NCBI GenBank assembly: GCA_023055505.1
Contig: JALIRH010000050.1
Location: 2,418,001 to 2,482,000 of the forward strand
Direction of reading: 5' to 3'
DNA length: 64,000 bases
From: Callipepla californica brunnescens
Lineage: Eukaryota > Chordata > Aves > Galliformes > Odontophoridae
Below, in pieces: positions 48,960-61,894 of the stretch; position 1 is the stretch's first letter, and the number at the start of each line of letters is the position of its first letter. Under the pieces are notes generated by a model. It searched no databases. It was not told the DNA's origin and saw nothing but the letters and a program-made list of their open reading frames with translations. A program made the translations under genes and the position numbers.

Positions 48960-51900
48960 ACCCTGTTTGCAAAACAGACTAACAGAACTAGTATGATGTA
49001 GAACTGGAAACTGAGGAAATCAGGTATTTCAGTATGAAGAAGAGAAGACTTAAATCGCTGTTCTCCACCGTCTCATGGTGGAATGCTTTCAGCTACCGAT
49101 TCCCATTTTTAATTCCATGCTTCTCTTCTATACAGCATGAGCTGTTTCTCTTCATGATACTTGTACTATACCATACTAATTTTACTATTTGACACCTGCA
49201 TATCATGGGTACTCATACAGTAATATAAAGGCAAGACCAACATCAAACATTCTATTAAGCAGTTATTTTGCAGGGTATTAAATATGGGCATAATGTTAGG
49301 AGTGAAAATGTCTGTATTTGCCATATGTGACCTGATGACTGTGCATGTAGAGGCCCAAACTTGCTGTGTATTCTTCATGTCACTTAGACAGACATGAGTT
49401 GAAATTTGTGTGCAGAAGAGACAGCTTTCTATTGCAGACATGGAGTTCCTAACTGCTATCACTTTAGGGGGAATAACAAAATAAAATTTTCAAATTAATG
49501 TTGCTGTTCCCTTAGCCAGGATCAAATCATGAATTCTTCTTCACGCAGAGTGGCACAACAGTTTTTCAAGAGACTGAGAGTTGTGAACAAGCTGCTCTTG
49601 AACTGCCACAAAATTTTAAACTGTGTAAGATTAGAATCCAAATTGTAGCTAAAATTTTCTTTCTAAAAGGAGTCTCCTATTTCCCCAGAAGACTGTTTTT
49701 AAAATCTTTCCTTATACAGGAAAAAGCTCTGATCAGTTGTCAGCATATGAGCCTATAGCATTAGCTGTTAGCCAGTTGTTCTCAAAATCAGACTAAACAT
49801 ATGTTTTTCATGTAAAACAAATCACATGAATCAAATTTTCTAAACAAGCAACAGTGCTTTAGGATTTTCTACATTTTCACAATTTCCTACCTGCACTTAA
49901 ATTCCTGAATTGGAAATGAGTATAAACCAAGTCTTACCATCTACCACTTCTGTGAATCTTTTATTCATGTTTGTCAAGCCATGTCCTGTGAGGATAGATA
50001 GTTCTCTCTGCTGGTAGGAGTAAGTATGGCATACTTTACAGCCAAGGGTCCAGAGAAGCAGAATCCCAACAGGAAGTATCTTCTCCCACCTATATCATGT
50101 GTAGAACATGAAGGTGAAAGGCTGTAAGCAGAAAGGCTCCTTGTGATGCTTGAGGGACAATTATGAAGCAATTCCATCTTTGTACTATGCATTTCCTGCC
50201 TTTAGCAACAGAATTGCATCATTTTTTCTTATCTGCTTTGTGGCTTTCTTGCAGCTTGACCCATGCATCCCACTTGTGCAGATCTCCACAGTTCAGTGAA
50301 ACATCTTTTCCTTTAGTCAGTTTTAACCTTCCACTAGTCTGGTGAGATGAGCACACTGAGAATAGTTTGATTTTTCCTAATGTGAAATGTCTACATAGGG
50401 CCAATGTAGTGAATTACTTACTACCTTTGGCTACCACGCTCAGCTGTTGGAGCTGAGCTGAAGTATTACTCTTATTACACCTCTCTTGGTGACATGAAGT
50501 CACTAAAACACTTCTGTGGAGTTGGAGATTTAATATTAACATTCACGGGAGATGCAAGTTTTAGGAAGTATGGTGCTGTCAGTTTATACATGATCAGACG
50601 CAGCGTGTGCTTGCAGACTGCACGAGCACTCTTTAACTTTGTGAGCCATGAGCAGTTAGAAAGAAGACCTCATAAAATGCGTTCTGAAAAAGGAAGCAGA
50701 ACCATAACAGTAGTAAAGAATCATAATTTCATTTCTCGTAAAAAATGAGAGTAATGGAAATTATTTTCCCTTTTATTCTTTTCTAGCATTGATTTTACAT
50801 TCCTCATTTATCAAGCACAAAATAATAAATAATAAAAAATATATTTCTGCGATCTATCTCATTTCTGAGCCTTCATGGCAACACTAAGTGCATAATATTT
50901 ATTATTTTTAGATCCACTTCTATTATTCTGCTAACTGTTTTCCTTTCTGGGATAGCAGAACTGATGTAAACAAAAAATAAAAATAAAAAACAAAAATGGA
51001 TGTTGTTTTGATTAACTTTTAGAGGACACGTTAAGGCTAGAAACTTAATTTTTGGTGCTGAATATTGAAATAATGTAAGCATGTGAGTAAAAGCCTTGTA
51101 ATAATTGTATGTGTGAATATCAATATAGGCATTTTCTGATTTTTTTTCCCCTTTTCTGTGTAACCTAGAATATTGCCCAATTTTATTAATATCCTGTGGA
51201 TACACTGCGTTTTTGAAGCTCAATAAAAGTCCACAAACTTCCAATTATTTTCAGTTTTGCACTTGTTTGATTAGAGTGCTATTGTCTGTAATATATATTT
51301 TTTTGAATCTTCAAAGTGCGTGATTCTTGCCTTGAAAACGAGTTGTTTTGTGTTTCCTAGCTCTGCTTTATTTTTTTTTTTTTATTATTCCTGCCAGTTA
51401 TAACCTGATAACCTGATTTCATACTGTGCTTTAGCACAACAATGCAGTCATCAAACTAAAGCAACACAGTAAGTGGGCACATTAGCCATCATTTTACTTG
51501 ATCACTTGGGAGAGATTAAATTTATTCATTTTCAGAACAGATAATGAAATATTTAAAACATTTTAGAGTAAATCATGGCAGCATTCCGAAATTCTGACAT
51601 TTGCTTTCCCAAAGCATGATACTATATACAGCACACACAAGATTATCATGCAGATGTTTAGGAAAATTCTGCAGTTTCTGGTTTGTTGGTTTTTTTTTTT
51701 TTTTTTTTGTCTCATTTGCATTTTGTTTATCTAAAGTGAAATCCATTCAATTTTATTGAACTGTAATTCTGGTAATTTACAATATTTACATGCTGTGGTT
51801 AGATTGAAATCAGTCCTTAATTCAAATTCAATCTAAATTTACAGCATAGTAATTAGGGCTTTGTAACTGACACTAGGGGCCTATTGATTTAATGAAAAAC

Positions 51901-53800
51901 TTAACCTTACAGTAAGTGTTTAATTAGTTGCTGCAGTAGATTCTGCGCTGTCCTAAATTGTGGACTTTAGAGAATTAGGTACTAATTTGAATTACATTAC
52001 TATATAAAGATCAGAACTATTTTTTAAAAGAGCATGTAGCCCTGCAGATGAATTAATTTATATCTTTGAAAAAGATAACAGAAAAAGGCAGTACTGGAAG
52101 CAATTGCCTACCCTTCCTGTTTCAGGTAAAACCATGTTCACTGTCCTGGAACTAGCTACCTACCTTGGTAAAATATTGATTTAAGAGTTTAAAATAAAGT
52201 CAGATTTTTATTATTTTTTTTTAATGGAAAGTTTTCTCCAGGAGATAAAACTTGAAATAATATATTCGACTGTATATTGAATATGTCGTCTTGATGCTGA
52301 AAAAACTTACCATAAGAAGCAGTATTTATCTTCATAAATGTAGGGACAAGTGACAGAAAATGTGTGTAAACATCCATTTTATGCACAGAAAACATATTTT
52401 CATTTTCAAAATAATCAAACATAATAAGTGATTGCTCTATTCCTGCAGTGTCTAAGAGCTCTCAGTGTATCATAAGTTTACAGGTTTAGAAAGAATGAGC
52501 TACCAGGAACAATGAATGTTGCTTTCTTCTAATTTTCGTTATGTTTAAATGGGATGGGCACCAGGTCGTAAGCTGGAAGTGACTGTGGTATTCTTCACAT
52601 CTGCTGTTACCTTTGTGCTTTGCAATGTAGCTATTGGAACAAGTTATGAAACTTAGCCGCTCCAAGAGAACAGTCAGACAGCAATGATCTCAGAGCCCTA
52701 GCACTAAGTTTACCCCATTTTTTCCAAGCAGTCAACCACCCTGGAGCAGTGGAGGTGTAATAGCTTCCTGTCTTGTGGCTCTGGTGTATGTGTCTTGTTT
52801 CTGGTACCATCAAGTATCACGTAGTGGGTACTGCTAATACACACATTTTTAGTGAGCCATCATTTTTATGACCCTAGAGGATCATCTAGAAGGTTATAGT
52901 GAATTTAAGTGGTTACAGGTTTTTTTTGTTGTTGTTTAGTCAACATGAATTATCTCATGTTTGCACTGTAGAGTTGTTTTTCTGGAGAACAAGAAAAACA
53001 TCAGGACAAGGTCTACTATACCGTATTGCATATACATAAAGATCAAACTAAGATTGGCTTTGGCATTCATTTGCCCTCTGGAAGGAGGCCCTTAATGGTC
53101 TCAGTAGCAGACCAGCGAATTTGTATGTCTGAGAAACTGGCATCCAGTAATCCTGCTCATTCTTTCACTTTTCGAATCTTAGAATGGATATGGCTGCTGG
53201 TGCTGCATGCTTTGCCCAAGAACCATGTGTTAAGGGGGCCGGGGAGCTGTGAGTAAAATGAGCTAGCACAATTCTTGTGAGGTGAAGGTAACAGGAGATC
53301 AGGAGCTAGACTTTCCTGATCTCTGGATATGTGGTGGAACATCAGTAGGACCTAGTGCAATCAGTCATCGTGCTATAGGAGACATTGCTGCAGGCAGGCA
53401 GAAAGAACTGCAGTATTTTTTAAAATTGTGCTTTCTGGGACGAAACAAAACAACAGCAAAAGTGGGAATGTTATCCAAGAGATCATATATCTAAGGAAAA
53501 TAACAAATTTTTCAAACTCTTGATAACAGGACAATGGTCAAATACAAAAAGAAGTCTTTCTAAAGAAATGCTCTGAAGTATATTTAATAAAGTGAAGTGA
53601 GATAAATAACAGCACTGACTTATGGCACAGCCATAGTAGTGTACAGGTATGATTACGTGGCACAGAGAGACATCTTCCTTCCAGTTTTGAGGCACTTTGA
53701 AGCAATCCACAACACATTTCATAGAATGTAACATGAGAGCTGGAAGCAATGAGGCTGGCAATCAAAGAGACATACAATTCCTGTTTTTGTTCTTTTCCAG

Positions 53801-53887
53801 GAACTACATTTCTCCATGATTAGACCTTTTAACCGTTCTATTTGGACAGCATCTCTGTGGAGCTGTAATTGTGCCAAGCAAGTACAG
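53801..53887 (+). other. exon-like interval, 87 nt, candidate internal or first coding exon
   Basis: A strong acceptor (attcctgtttttgttctttt then ccag) precedes 53801 and a good donor (tacag|gtatga) follows 53887. The 87 nt are open in one frame only, which is phase 0 at both ends (29 codons, starting ELHFSMIRPF and ending AKQVQ); the other two frames hit stops at once. An in-frame ATG lies at codon 6. I recognise no protein family. It may be a lncRNA exon or a chance coincidence of splice signals; the case is helped slightly by the compatible second interval at 55309. Confidence 0.3.
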
Positions 53888-54776
53888 GTATGAAATTAAG
53901 TTTCAATATTTTTCTGAGGAACATATTCATGTAAAATTTATCTAAGTTCTTCATGTTTCATTATGAATTTTAATTATTTTAGTAAATTCCAAGGATTTTT
54001 GTAGGTAACAATTTTCTTTTTGGTGTCCTAATTGTAAAGCGTTGCCAGCTACCTGGGAGTTTTTAACCTGTCTGTCCTACTAGTAATGGCTTTGGTGTCT
54101 TTTGGTGTTCCTAATTCTGATAGCGTTAGTATTCACATGTGAGATTTTTATATAAAAGCTATGGAGCTGAGAAACCAACTGATACATTATTTGGGTATTT
54201 TGTTTGCTCTGGTAAGGAGGGAAAAGTGGCTATCATTGCTTTGTTGCTTTTTCATCTTCTGATTAAAGAAAGCATAAGTAAAACATAGGCACAAAAGAAT
54301 AGGGGTTAACCTATCTCAGTGTAACCAAGACATAAATAATGCCTGCTCCTACTTCATTCTTTTAATGAGCAATAGCTTTCAGAATACATAAAATACTTAA
54401 ATAGTCTACTTTCCTGTAGTCATTAGGGAAAGCAAGAATGGATCTTGATGATCATCCCAGTCATGGTCCTTAAAAGGTTAAGTTATTCTGCTTCTCTTTA
54501 TTTATGGCATTCTCTGAGTAAGATTGCTCAGTGTCACACACAGCACTTCCTGTAGTCAGAACAGCTGATAGCTGGCTTTTCTCTGAATTAGCATTACAAT
54601 GGATTGACACACATCATCCACCAGCAACAGTTGTTAAGGTTAGAAGGCGAGATCAATCAATTAACAGATCAATCTATTAATATGAAATGCATAAAGAAAC
54701 ACGCAAAGTCAAAATTAAATATATGCTTTTCAAGTTATATGTATCTGTAATATATTCAGTGCCTATATATAGCAGA

Positions 54777-54814
<38 letters not shown>
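54777..54814. repeat. (AAT)n microsatellite, about 12-13 units
   Basis: Uninterrupted AAT/ATA trinucleotide repeat ending in aaaaag; the purity suggests it is probably length-polymorphic. Confidence 0.95.
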
Positions 54815-54817
<3 letters not shown>

Positions 54818-54945
54818 GAAGTGAAACTAGCAGAAGAAATGTTTGTGATTTCTCACTTGAAGAGAAAACCAGATTTCTGGCGTGACTCTCCGTGGCTTTC
54901 TATGATTCATGCCATGACAGCATGCCCTGTGGTTTCGAAAGGTTA

Positions 54946-55000
54946 ATCACAGAATAATACAGGTTGAAAGGATGGGAATGCTTAAGAGTTGTGTTGTCCT
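54946..55000 (-). mobile_element. possible very short CR1 3' remnant
   Basis: The stretch aatcacagaataatacagg followed by ttgaaaggatggg resembles the reverse-complemented CR1 tail (atcacagaatca..caggttggaaagga). Similarity lasts only about 35-50 bases and fades before any ORF2 sequence, so chance resemblance cannot be excluded. Confidence 0.38.
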
Positions 55001-55308
55001 GCTTGCTTAAGCTTAAGCTGTTGTGTTGCGTTGTTTTTTCATACAAATCAAAACACAGAATCAATCTGTATTGCAGAAATACTTTATAATAGGAAAAAAA
55101 TATATGCTTGGAAACTTACAAAAAAACTCATTCTTCCTAAGACAGTATAATCCTACATATTTTAGGATACCTTCAGCCATGTAAAATGCAAGTCACAGAA
55201 CCAGGAAAAGGAAGGCACTTGAGTCTGATGTGGTTTTTCCTCTGTGGTCTGTTTCTCAGGGTATTCACTCATATTTTGCAAAACCAATTCAATTTTGTTC
55301 TCTTCCAG

Positions 55309-55535
55309 TTCAGAAGAGATCTAAGTAGATATATGTTCATCCCAGATGAGTACCTGACTCCAGAGTTCGCTGGTGTCAGTTGCTCTAGACCTTCATCTGT
55401 TGCTTTTGTTCCCGCACCTGGGTGGATGTGGGCTGACTGCGGATGAATACTTTCTGGCATTCATGTCACTAAATATATGCAGCTATTCTATATAAAGTGC
55501 AATGGAATAAAATTGAAGAACCTCATCCTAAACCT
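55309..55535 (+). other. exon-like interval, candidate terminal exon
   Basis: A strong polypyrimidine acceptor (aattttgttctcttccag) ends at 55308. The phase-0 frame is open for 45 codons (starting FRRDLSRYMF, ending WADCG) to TGA at 55444-55446, and AATAAA lies at 55506-55511, about 60 bases further on. Phase 0 matches the end phase of the 53801-53887 interval, so the two would join in frame across a 1.4 kb intron. The peptide is not one I recognise. The frame is also open upstream of the acceptor (from 55186), so the open stretch does not depend on splicing. The 3' end is a guess from the AATAAA position. Confidence 0.28.
55506..55511 (+). promoter_or_regulatory. AATAAA hexamer, candidate polyadenylation signal
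   Basis: Canonical AATAAA within ggaataaaattgaag, about 60 nt after the stop codon of the exon-like interval at 55309. AATAAA is common by chance in AT-rich DNA, and the downstream GT-rich element is weak, so this is only supportive of the transcript hypothesis. Confidence 0.22.
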
Positions 55536-56674
55536 TCTGTAAGGCTACAAGCTAGGTATGAGCAGCCACTAAATCTGTACTGAAATCTAACAAATGAGAG
55601 AGTGTAATTTATTCCATTCCTATATTATTTGTGTACTAGGAGAATTTTATTCATATTACCCAAATTCTTTAAGAATCCTGTTGAAACTGAAAACTGTAGG
55701 AGGAACAGGGAAAAATGACCTTTCTATACACTTAGGTGACTTTTCAAAACTTTTAGGTCATGAGGAAACTAGGATGTCAGCACTTTCCCATTCACCTTCC
55801 ATTTGAGGTGAATTCAAATACGTTTCATTCTAATAGTTATTTGAAGCTCTTAATGGAATTTGCAATTTAAAAATTTCGATTTTTTTTTTTCCATAATATT
55901 TTTTTTTTTTTAGTTCTATATTTTTGCAAGGGCATTCTGCAGTCTTTCATAGTTTCGCCTTTGGAAATACACAAAAAACATTACATAAGGTTTTTGGAAT
56001 TTTGTTTGCTTTCACTTAGAATCTTACTACTGTCTGTGAAGTGCCCTTGGTGTCACAGGATTGTCTGCATTCTCAACAGCGATGCTCTATGACTGTTGGA
56101 AAGATTTTTTTCCTTTATAAATGGATCATTTTGTTGTCATGAAATATCATTACAGTAACAAACATTATATTAAAACTATCATGCCCTTCTGCTACTGCCA
56201 GTCTTTCCCATACGAGTGTACATCAGTGTGATGGGAGAATGAAAGGAAATATGATATGATAGGTTAAGAGAATATGGATATGTAATTCATTGCTTGTTGT
56301 AGTTTCTGTCTATATTTAAGCAATTCTCTTTTCTAATACAAGAATTTTCTGCTTCCAAGTGGCAAGTGAAAGACAAGGAGAGTTTAACAGTTTATTTTTA
56401 AACATAATGTTTTCTCAGCGTTACATTATCTTAAGTTGTGTAAAGCATTCTACTTTCTGCTTCATTGGCACCAGAAATAACTGTGATCAAATAATAGGAG
56501 TGCTTTACCTTCCATGTTAGAATTTGTGCCATTTCTGCCCAATGCAGAGTCAGCACATCTGGAATTCCGATTTACAGAACAAGAAATGGTAGAAGTACTG
56601 CAGACCAGCACACTGTTCTGTATATATTAATAACTGCTTTGTAACATCTTTTTGCATTTCCCATAACTTTCCAC

Positions 56675-56705
<31 letters not shown>

Positions 56706-56720
56706 ACATACATACATACA
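56675..56720. repeat. (TA)12 then (TACA)n compound microsatellite
   Basis: A pure TA dinucleotide run (56675-56698) passes via catg into tatacatacatacataca (to 56720). TA runs are prone to cruciform formation and length change. Confidence 0.94.
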
Positions 56721-59700
56721 CCTCTTCTATTGACTCATACAAAAAATACTGTTTTGTAGCTGAGAATTTGCTCTATCAAACAGTGTTATTGTGCTCTGTG
56801 TATCAGTTTTTGTTTCCATGGAAATAAATAGGAGGAATCAATTTCAGAGTGACCCACGTATACATGCTTTTAATCAGCATGCTGTAAAAATAGTTTTTAA
56901 TGTATTATTAATTATTTAATGTGTTATTACCCACTGTCTTTATGACAAACCATATTACGGCCATGGTTCTCAACTTTGAATCACTTGTTTTGTGTAAGGT
57001 GAAACTGGTTAAACCCTTAAAAACGATGACAGGTTATACTCAGTAATATGAAAATTATTTGTCTTAAAGTCTTTTTTAAGCTGAGAGTCAGAATATACAC
57101 CTTCCCACCGCTAATTCTCTGTTCAAGACCATAATCCTCGTATTCACAAACTGTTTAAACCAGCATGATATAATAGTTAAAAATGGCAGTATTTCTCCTG
57201 CCACAGTTATTAAGCAGGAAAAAAATAGTATCCAACTATAATAATTTTAAGGCTTTAATAATAGGCCTAATGTGTCTTAATGTGATTTTTTTCTGAAAAT
57301 ACTACTTTATTAAAGGGCCTAACATAGCCACTTTTTCTGTAGAAAGGAACTGTATGAGCATTACAATTAGCAATTCCCTATATTACAGAATATTTGAAAA
57401 TCCTAAGGTTATCTGATATGTATGTTGCATATTTGTTTCTCTAAAAAAACCAAAAAACTATTGTTTAAGGTTTGCTCCAGTCTGAAGACCAGATTTTGTC
57501 CTAGCCACTTAGAACTGAGAAGATACACATGTGTTCTGTTGCCATCAAGTTGTGTGTCCAACCAGGCAGCCAGGAAGGCTGTTCATGTGTGCTCATTAAG
57601 TATGGAAGTGTGGAAGCTGGCTAGCTTTCCCCGCTTTGTAAACGTAGTAGGAATGCACCAGAGAATTGCATCTATTTTTATTTATGTGTTGTGTTTGTCT
57701 GCTCTCCTAGATTTGTGGGAAAACACCCCTTTTTGCTTTTTTCTTTTTTTTTTCCTCGTATTTGTTAGAGGGAATGCAGAGTGCACTGGGGTTTGTAGAG
57801 AGTAGGAAGGAGAAGGAGGAGGAGAAAATGTTCCTTGTAAGGATAGAGAGTAAGAAAATTTGCAGCAGTAAGACTCCTAGATGACTCAGCATGGGTAACA
57901 GGAAGTCTGTGTATAGACTTGTGTCATACATTTTGTGAAAACGGTCCCTTTTAATTGCTTGGATATTCTGTCTTCATGGAAAATACATTTCTGAAGAGGG
58001 AATAGACTGTTTTCGTGGTTACTTTGGAAATGTTCCCCCTCTGTTTGTGTTGTAATTGCTTCTACTAGTTGTTTGTACTGCCAAGATACTGTGCTGTTCA
58101 AATCAACATGAATCCATGAAGATCAGGAACTGTTCATTTGCTCTCTATTGGAAAGAAACCTTTACAGTATTGTATGCTGTACTTGGTTATAGAAAATCTG
58201 CGGGTTCCTTTTTAATATTAATACTGGTCTAAGATAGTTGAAATTGCTTTTGTTTGGAAACTTTTCAAAACTGAAGTATTTCAACAGCCGTACTGTGTAA
58301 CGCTAAGCATTTTATTTTTTATCTCACAGTGCATTGGTCTTTTATCTGTTAAATGAGGATATTCTTTCTTCCTCTCAGCTTTTGTTATCCTTGATTTCTC
58401 ATTTGGATTCTTAGCTCTTTGGAGTAGGAACATCAGCTGCCTGCATAAAAGTACAATATATATTAAATATATCATTCTGTGGTGTTGATATTGTACGGTG
58501 TTAACATAATGCAAACACCTAATAATTCTTAGGCAACTTGTGTCTATATAGTCTTTCCATTCTTCAAAATATTATAATTCTAGATTTAATTAAGTAGAGA
58601 TGAGAGCCCAGCCCTGGATGGTGATGGACCTGATGTGTGTATTTTTAATGTGTCTGATGATTTGAATTGCTGCATTCTATGCTGCCTGCACACCTAAAAT
58701 GGTTATTTTCTGGTTCAGGTTAAGGTGCAGCAAAAATTTCGTCAGCATAATCATACTTGAAAAATGTTGTCTATGCATGGCAGGGTTCTCCTAACAGCTG
58801 AGCCAGAAAGATTTCTGCCATTGAAGAAACCAGTTTCTTCATACATCTTTCTCCAAAAATATCAAAGACAGTATCTTTTCATGTAGAATACTTTGTGCAG
58901 TCCCAGAGGTATGCAGTTCTTAAAACCTCAGAGGTTTCTGATAAACATTAAGGTAACAATAAGCTTGCTAAATTCATTTTATAATCTAATTAATCTGTGG
59001 CCATCATTCCATTTCAGTTTGGAGAATGGCTGAGAGTATCATTGTGCTGCACTGCTTAATTGTTATTGTGCTTGCTTGATTTATTGATGTGAAGAACAGT
59101 GTCTGTGAAGTTTTATATTTTGTACAGATTTCATCTTTGGGTACATTCATATTTTGATCACTGAAGATTTAGAGAAGACATTCTTTCTTATATGTTCTTT
59201 CAATTATTAACTAAGAAAGAATAGACAGTTCTGTAGAAACCCTTTCAGTAAGCACTGCTCATCCATCTTTTGCTAAAAATGAGTCAGAAGTCCTGTAAAT
59301 CACAGCTGTATTTATTGCATACCTCTTAGTCATTTTCAGAGTGTTGTGAATCCCGTGTGTTGAAGAGGTGCTTGTGTAGCATACCCTATGCCTGGAGCAT
59401 GCTTCCACTCTATCCCAAGCCCTTGTCACATCTACGTTTTAGAAATATTGTTCTGTCTCTCAGGCAAGAACTTTAAGCAAACTTAATAACACTGCAAATT
59501 TATACCTGCACCAACATTTATCATCAGTTTTCACCGTAGAAGAGTCCAAGCCATCTTTATGCTGGTAGAAGGATATTCCATCTACCCTGGCAGTGAGATT
59601 GCAAACCCCATTCCAGAAAAACAAGAAAGAACTCTGATAAATGGAAATGGGAATTCATAATAGTAGTGAGAATGCACCAAACAAGATTCCACATATTCTA

Positions 59701-61867
59701 CATTCTTGCAGTGTATAAGCTAGTTTAGAAGCAGTGTGAAGATACCAGCAAGATTAGGGATTTTGGTCCTTTAACTAGCCACTTTGGACAATGGAGTTTA
59801 CACACAGATAAGTTATTCTAATGTCTTTGTATGCCAGACTGTTTCTTTAACTGCCGCTTCCCCCTTCAAGAACCACGGACACAATTGTCTTTCATACCTT
59901 ATCTAAGAATAACCCCAACTAGTTTGAAAAGCAGCCAGTCATGCAGAAAGGTCTGTCCAGCTCTTACAGTATTGGACTAAAATACATTTTGTCTGTTGAG
60001 AGTCCTCAGATGATTTAGCTGCTAAATGTTCTAGCCAGTTTTCAGTGCACATATGCAAATTGAACATCCCAGGGACAGTAACATGTCCAAATTTAGGCAA
60101 TTTTCAAAAAGTCTAAAATGCACTAGCACTTTTATTTCAAATTTGAGTCGCCTGCTCCAGAGAATGGAGGATTTCTGACAACTTTAATTATATATACTTC
60201 TGCTTGATGGTGATGTGAAACAAGGCAGGCTATTTTTTGGTTTTGAAAAGGATCTTAACAATGGGAAAGTGCTAGTTCGATAAAGAATTAACATATTTCC
60301 CCAGAAGTCATTACTGAAATGATGACGATATTAGAAAGTTTTGAACTATGGAAGGGAACTCAGTCGTTGTTCAAATAAGGTAATGCCAAGTAGAATAACA
60401 TATAGCTGGGCCTCAAGACATGTTCTTTACCTCCTGGATATTAATGACAAGTGAGGATTCAGGAATCATGCATTTCCATTTACAGTATGTTCATCATTCT
60501 GAATGTGTTAAAGAAAGTGAAGGAAGGCAAATACTTATTAACTTTAATCGCTACTGCATGGCCAGACACTCTTGATTTGCAGTTCTGATTGATGTGTCTA
60601 TCTCCATTCCTAAAATAGTTTTATTCATTGAGCCTTCCTTGGCAATCAAATCTCAGAAAAGTCTGGCATGTCGGCTGCAAGAGTCTAGTAGAGGCTATTT
60701 CTGCAAAGTAATTACAGGATGATTTCTTTTTTTTTTTTTTTTTCCTTGAGTTAGTCAGTACCACAGAAATGGTTTTCATCATATGTACTGCACTGTGTGT
60801 GTTAAAGTAATGCTCTCTAGCTTTCACCCAAAGTACAGAAGGAAAATTAGAAATTTATCATGGGAAATTTCATTTGCAAATGTAAGAACATTTTAAGTAT
60901 GCTGACCATCAGATAGTGGCACTGCTATGTGAACAACTCAGGCAGGGGTGACTCGAATGATTTCTTATGTGTTAGTTCTAAAAATTGACTAATAAAGGGT
61001 CTTTTTTTTTTTTTTTTCCCTTTGAGGATTCTTGACATATGTTAGGACTAAAATTCAAGAAAACGTTGTTCTTACTTCTCTTGAAAATCAGTGCAAGTAT
61101 AATACGAAAATCAAAAATCGGTGTCACCAAAAAATTTAAGGGATTTTGGAGTAAGTGAATACCTATTCTGTGCACTTTGATTTAGTTTACTTGTACTGTA
61201 ACAAAGAATGCTGTTTACATGTTGCTGTTGCTGTTACTTCTGTGAGTAGTTGCACCTAGGGCATCCTGTACGTGTATTTTGTTTTCTGTGCTATTTTTAA
61301 GAATGACTACCAAATCCTCCATTAGTGCGTTATGAGACGCTGTGATTCTATATTCCTCTAATCTAAAGTCCAAATGAGAAAAATCCCTGAACATATTGTG
61401 GAGTGGTTATATTTTATATGAATTTACGCAAGAGTTTGATTCAACTGGAACTCCCTTAGTTTCCTGGGAGACGAGTGCACCTGAAGATCATTTCTAGATA
61501 GCTTAGGAAACAAGTCACAAAGTTTATAAATCATAAAAATAATAGTATTTTATTGGCATGCAGGATTTTCCAATTTAGTGTAGATTGTCTAAGACAAGCT
61601 TTGGAGGCAAAACTGCTGTACCACCCATGTATTAAATATTTTCTTCACTACAAACAGATTTACTGCTGGCATTGTGACAGAAAGAGGAATTTCTCAGTAC
61701 CTAATAGTTCTTGTAAGTAATGCATACGTGTGAGTGAAGGAGAAAATTTCCACTTGCATGAATACAGACACTTTCCAGATGCACAACTGTAGTTTCCATG
61801 TGCAAGAAAAGCGAGGTTACAGACCATGTCTGCTATAAAACTGAGATGGGTGAAATGACAACCAATG

Positions 61868-61894
61868 GCTGCATTCTTTTTTTAGGTAAGCCAA
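61868..61894 (+). promoter_or_regulatory. zero-length AG|GT site, candidate recursive splice site
   Basis: A pyrimidine tract runs directly into ttttttag|gtaagcc, giving an acceptor and a near-consensus donor (GTAAG) abutting at 61885/61886. Recursive splice sites in very long vertebrate and fly introns have this structure (polypyrimidine-YAG|GTRAG). A chance match is possible in T-rich DNA. It would be meaningful only if this window lies inside a long plus-strand intron. Confidence 0.28.

Larger units (their letters stand above)
42611..53800. other. unique AT-rich non-coding DNA, no gene seen
   Basis: Contains A16 (43356-43371), the C17 run, the TTTTG repeat, T13 (51371-51383) and T19 (51690-51708). 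The block at 51740-51995 reads as complex, TAAT-rich sequence of the kind often seen in conserved non-coding elements. The short frames are scattered on both strands without codon-like composition. Confidence 0.68.

Noticed and set aside
50873..51244. 123-codon minus-strand frame
   Set aside because: Low-complexity F/L/I-rich segment over T-runs; no recognisable family.
53717..53760. Phrase catagaatgtaacatgagag resembling a CR1 tail
   Set aside because: Similarity stops after about 10 bases and the expected ggttggaa phrase is absent.
57422..57805. 127-codon plus-strand frame
   Set aside because: Second half is poly-F from a T-run; no domain, and composition fits chance translation of AT-rich DNA.
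61335..61360. tgtgattctatattcc resembling CR1 terminal octamers
   Set aside because: Single partial octamer with no CR1 sequence on either side.
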